From CAZTLE01 sp964614415 (GTDB taxonomy: Bacteria > Bacteroidota > Bacteroidia > Flavobacteriales > Flavobacteriaceae): a DNA stretch of 24,096 bases. This document shows positions 22,982-24,096 of the stretch, piece after piece (the stretch's first letter is position 1; the number at the start of each line of letters is the position of its first letter). The notes beneath the pieces are model-generated. The model worked only from the letters and a program-made list of their open reading frames with translations. It was not told the origin of the DNA and ran no database searches. Location of the stretch: positions 1 to 24,096 of the forward strand of contig CAZTLE010000042.1 in assembly GCA_964614415.1 (NCBI GenBank), given 5' to 3'. The translations under genes and the position numbers were made by a program.

Positions 22982-23020
22982 AAATCCGAAGCAGACTCAC
23001 AAGCTGTTTCGGATTTTTTA
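22982..23020 (+). terminator. Intrinsic terminator or attenuator upstream of the TPR gene
   Basis: AAATCCGAA (22982-22990) pairs with TTCGGATTT (23008-23016) and is followed by a T tract. It lies about 110 nt before the TPR start codon. Confidence 0.8.
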
Positions 23021-23129
23021 TATCCGTACACCTCGATCATGAGGTGATGGATTCCCTGAAAAATTCCGTTACGGTACGAACGTAGAATCAGTAATCATTC
23101 TGAAAGTAATTTCAGAAAACGCAAACGTA

Positions 23130-23687
23130 ATGGAAACAACAAACATATATCTGTTCAAGGCCCTGGATGCCTATCCGTATAACCTTCAGGAAGCGGTAGA
23201 ATCCCTGAACTATGCCTTGTCATATGATCCCGAGAATAGCCAGGCACTATATCTCATGGCAAAGATCCATGCATATCAGCTGGAGGACTATGAGACTGCC
23301 AAACATTACTTCGAAGCGACAATTGCAAGTAATATGGATCTGGCCAATGTCTATCCGGACTATGCGTACACCCTGGTGTGCAATGAGGATTATGACGAAG
23401 CGCAGAAGCTCCTGGATCATGCGATGAAGGTCAAGGCGAGCGACAAGTCTTGGTTGTACTGGACACAGGGGCAACTCCTGGAAGCGCAGGGAAGCTTCAA
23501 GAAAGCAGTGAAGACCTTTAGGAAGGCTAAGAAGGCCTCCAGGAATAGCTTCTTTGCGAGCTTCTTTGAAGGTGAAGCCAAACGGGTGGCCGGGAAACTT
23601 CCGAAGAAGAAAGCCAGGAAGGCAAAGAACAAAAAGAAAAAGAGTAAGAAAAAAAGAAAGGAGAATAAAAAGAAGAACCGCTCCTAA
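23130..23687 (+). CDS. TPR protein with a very basic C-terminal tail
   Basis: A 185-aa protein. About four tetratricopeptide-like helix pairs span residues 10-145 (LQEAVESLNYALSYDPENSQ, YETAKHYFEATIAS, YDEAQKLLDHAMKV, FKKAVKTFRKAKKA). A tail of roughly 35 residues is almost entirely Lys, Arg, Asn and Ala. No signal peptide, so it is cytoplasmic; TPR suggests protein binding and the tail suggests nucleic-acid or ribosome binding (inference). A small hairpin TCTGAAA/TTTCAGA (23099-23116) lies just before the start. Confidence 0.85.
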   Translation: METTNIYLFKALDAYPYNLQEAVESLNYALSYDPENSQALYLMAKIHAYQLEDYETAKHYFEATIASNMDLANVYPDYAYTLVCNEDYDEAQKLLDHAMKVKASDKSWLYWTQGQLLEAQGSFKKAVKTFRKAKKASRNSFFASFFEGEAKRVAGKLPKKKARKAKNKKKKSKKKRKENKKKNRS

Positions 23688-23698
23688 GCGGGCGGTTC
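23675..23698 (+). terminator. GC-rich hairpin across the TPR stop codon
   Basis: GAACCGCTC (23675-23683) and GGGCGGTTC (23690-23698) form a 9-bp stem with one G-T pair, with the stop codon in the hairpin. There is no T tract, so termination is uncertain. Confidence 0.4.
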
Positions 23699-23704
23699 GC
23701 CTAA

Positions 23705-23777
23705 AGTACTGTGGCTCAAAGGCTAGAGCGTCCGGTTGTCGCCCGGAAGGGTATGGGTTCGAGTCCCATCAGTACTG
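23705..23777 (+). tRNA. tRNA-Asp(GTC), atypical acceptor stem
   Basis: It folds as a complete cloverleaf: acceptor AGTACTG (23705-23711) with CAGTACT (23770-23776); D stem GCTC/GAGC with GG in the loop; anticodon stem TCCGG/CCGGA with loop TTGTCGC, anticodon GTC at 23738-23740; 5-nt variable loop; T stem ATGGG/CCCAT with loop TTCGAGT. The discriminator is G, as expected for Asp, but the first acceptor pair is A-U rather than G-C and no CCA is encoded. It is likely an accessory, mobile-element-type tRNA rather than the housekeeping copy. Confidence 0.85.
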
Positions 23778-23863
23778 CAAAGCAGGACGGGACGAGAACC
23801 TGCCTGCCGCAGGCAGGGTTTACCCTGAGCTTGCCGAAGGGAGTCCCATCAGTACTGCAAAGC
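23761..23863 (+). repeat. Duplicated tRNA 3' end flanking a palindrome pair
   Basis: A 23-bp sequence covering the tRNA T-arm 3' side, acceptor 3' strand and 6 further bases (23761-23783) is repeated exactly at 23841-23863, 80 bp apart. Between the copies lie a perfect palindrome CCTGCCTG-CCG-CAGGCAGG (23799-23817) and a second, CCCTGAGCTTGCCGAAGGG (23823-23841). The pattern resembles insertion of a REP- or MITE-like element with target duplication at a tRNA 3' end, or a residual attachment-site pair. Confidence 0.8.
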
Positions 23864-24066
23864 CCCCTTAGCTTAAAGGGAAGAGCTGTGGCAAAAGATT
23901 TTGATCGTAGCCACGGAGTGATTGGAAGAGGTCGTTAGTTGCGCACTAACTAACGAATAGAGTTTGCAGAAGCACCGAAATCGGCAGGATCGAAAGTAGG
24001 GAAGCGCATTTGGAGCCAATCTGTTCGCATAAAGCGGAAGTGCCAGTTCGAATCTGGCAGGGGGCA
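23862..24066 (+). tRNA. tRNA-like element interrupted by about 130 nt
   Basis: The outer parts match a tRNA: acceptor GCCCCCT (23862-23868) pairs perfectly with AGGGGGC (24059-24065); D arm GCTT/GAGC (23871-23886); T arm GCCAG-TTCGAAT-CTGGC (24042-24058). A possible anticodon arm CTGTT-CGCATAA-AGCGG (24021-24037; anticodon CAT) follows a 4-nt variable loop rule, but position 33 would be G, not U. That leaves about 133 nt (23888-24020) between D arm and anticodon arm. Local hairpins lie inside: CGTTAGTT/AACTAACG (23933-23955) and CCGA/TCGG. It could be a disrupted tRNA, an intron-bearing tRNA, or a non-tRNA structured RNA. Confidence 0.4.
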
Positions 24067-24096
24067 CGACTAAATAACCTCCATGAAGAGATGACT

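Noticed and set aside
23711..23938. 75-aa ORF across the tRNA-Asp
   Set aside because: Its start is a translated tRNA, a common annotation artefact.
23888..24020. Group I intron in a tRNA
   Set aside because: The insert is shorter than usual bacterial tRNA introns and I cannot find the conserved P/Q/R/S core elements; the insertion point is also not clearly in the anticodon loop.
23862..24066. tmRNA (ssrA)
   Set aside because: The tRNA-like ends are suggestive and an open reading stretch follows the D arm, but the element is only about 205 nt, has a normal D stem, and the frame does not end in an Ala-Ala type degradation tag.

Overview
The window looks like a chromosomal segment of a marine Flavobacteriaceae-type member of the Bacteroidota. 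The evidence is the gene families present (LytS/LytTR pair, zf-HC2 anti-sigma, DUF6249-like membrane protein, S41 and S33 periplasmic peptidases, a TIGR02594-type hydrolase, a short SSB without an acidic tail), promoters resembling TTG-N17-23-TAnnTTTG, and A-rich rather than Shine-Dalgarno-like leaders. Genus cannot be fixed from sequence alone.

Layout. (1) 1-2570 is an accessory, AT-rich block. It holds an IS1595/ISXO2-type transposase whose start codon lies in a perfect 32-bp inverted repeat, a convergent GNAT-toxin/antitoxin-like pair whose 3' end overlaps the transposase, and a small Lys/Gln/His-rich ORF. (2) 2575-13591 is ordinary chromosome: ssb; a LytTR regulator and LytS-type kinase; a secreted S33 hydrolase; an Lrp regulator in tandem with an S41 peptidase; an ECF sigma/anti-sigma pair divergent from a membrane protein and a class-C beta-lactamase-like hydrolase; a conserved hypothetical gene; and an aspartyl protease with a PDZ domain. 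Two matched ECF-type promoters lie back to back between the sigma gene and its divergent neighbour. (3) 13592-22369 is the most unusual part. A TIGR02594 peptidoglycan hydrolase, a holin and a membrane-anchored spanin-like protein form a minus-strand lysis module bracketed by two blocks of degenerate short-period repeats, one with a 100-N assembly gap. Upstream are a four-cysteine protein and a 1139-aa protein of unknown function, with a divergent XRE/S24 (LexA/CI-like) repressor. No head, tail, terminase or integrase gene is visible. The set resembles a domesticated phage lysis cassette linked to one very large candidate cargo or effector. (4) 22370-24096 holds two short promoter-ORF-terminator units that could be small RNAs, a TPR protein with a very basic tail, a canonical-fold but odd tRNA-Asp(GTC), a pair of palindromes flanked by a duplication of that tRNA's 3' end, and a second tRNA-like element whose halves are separated by about 130 nt.

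Working model for region 3 (inference): the S24 repressor controls both the divergent 1139-aa gene and, through a similar AT-rich site, the lysis genes. DNA damage would trigger self-cleavage at A115-G116 and release the block, in the manner of holin/endolysin/spanin-based (type 10) secretion or a bacteriocin-like programme. No functional data can be read from the sequence.
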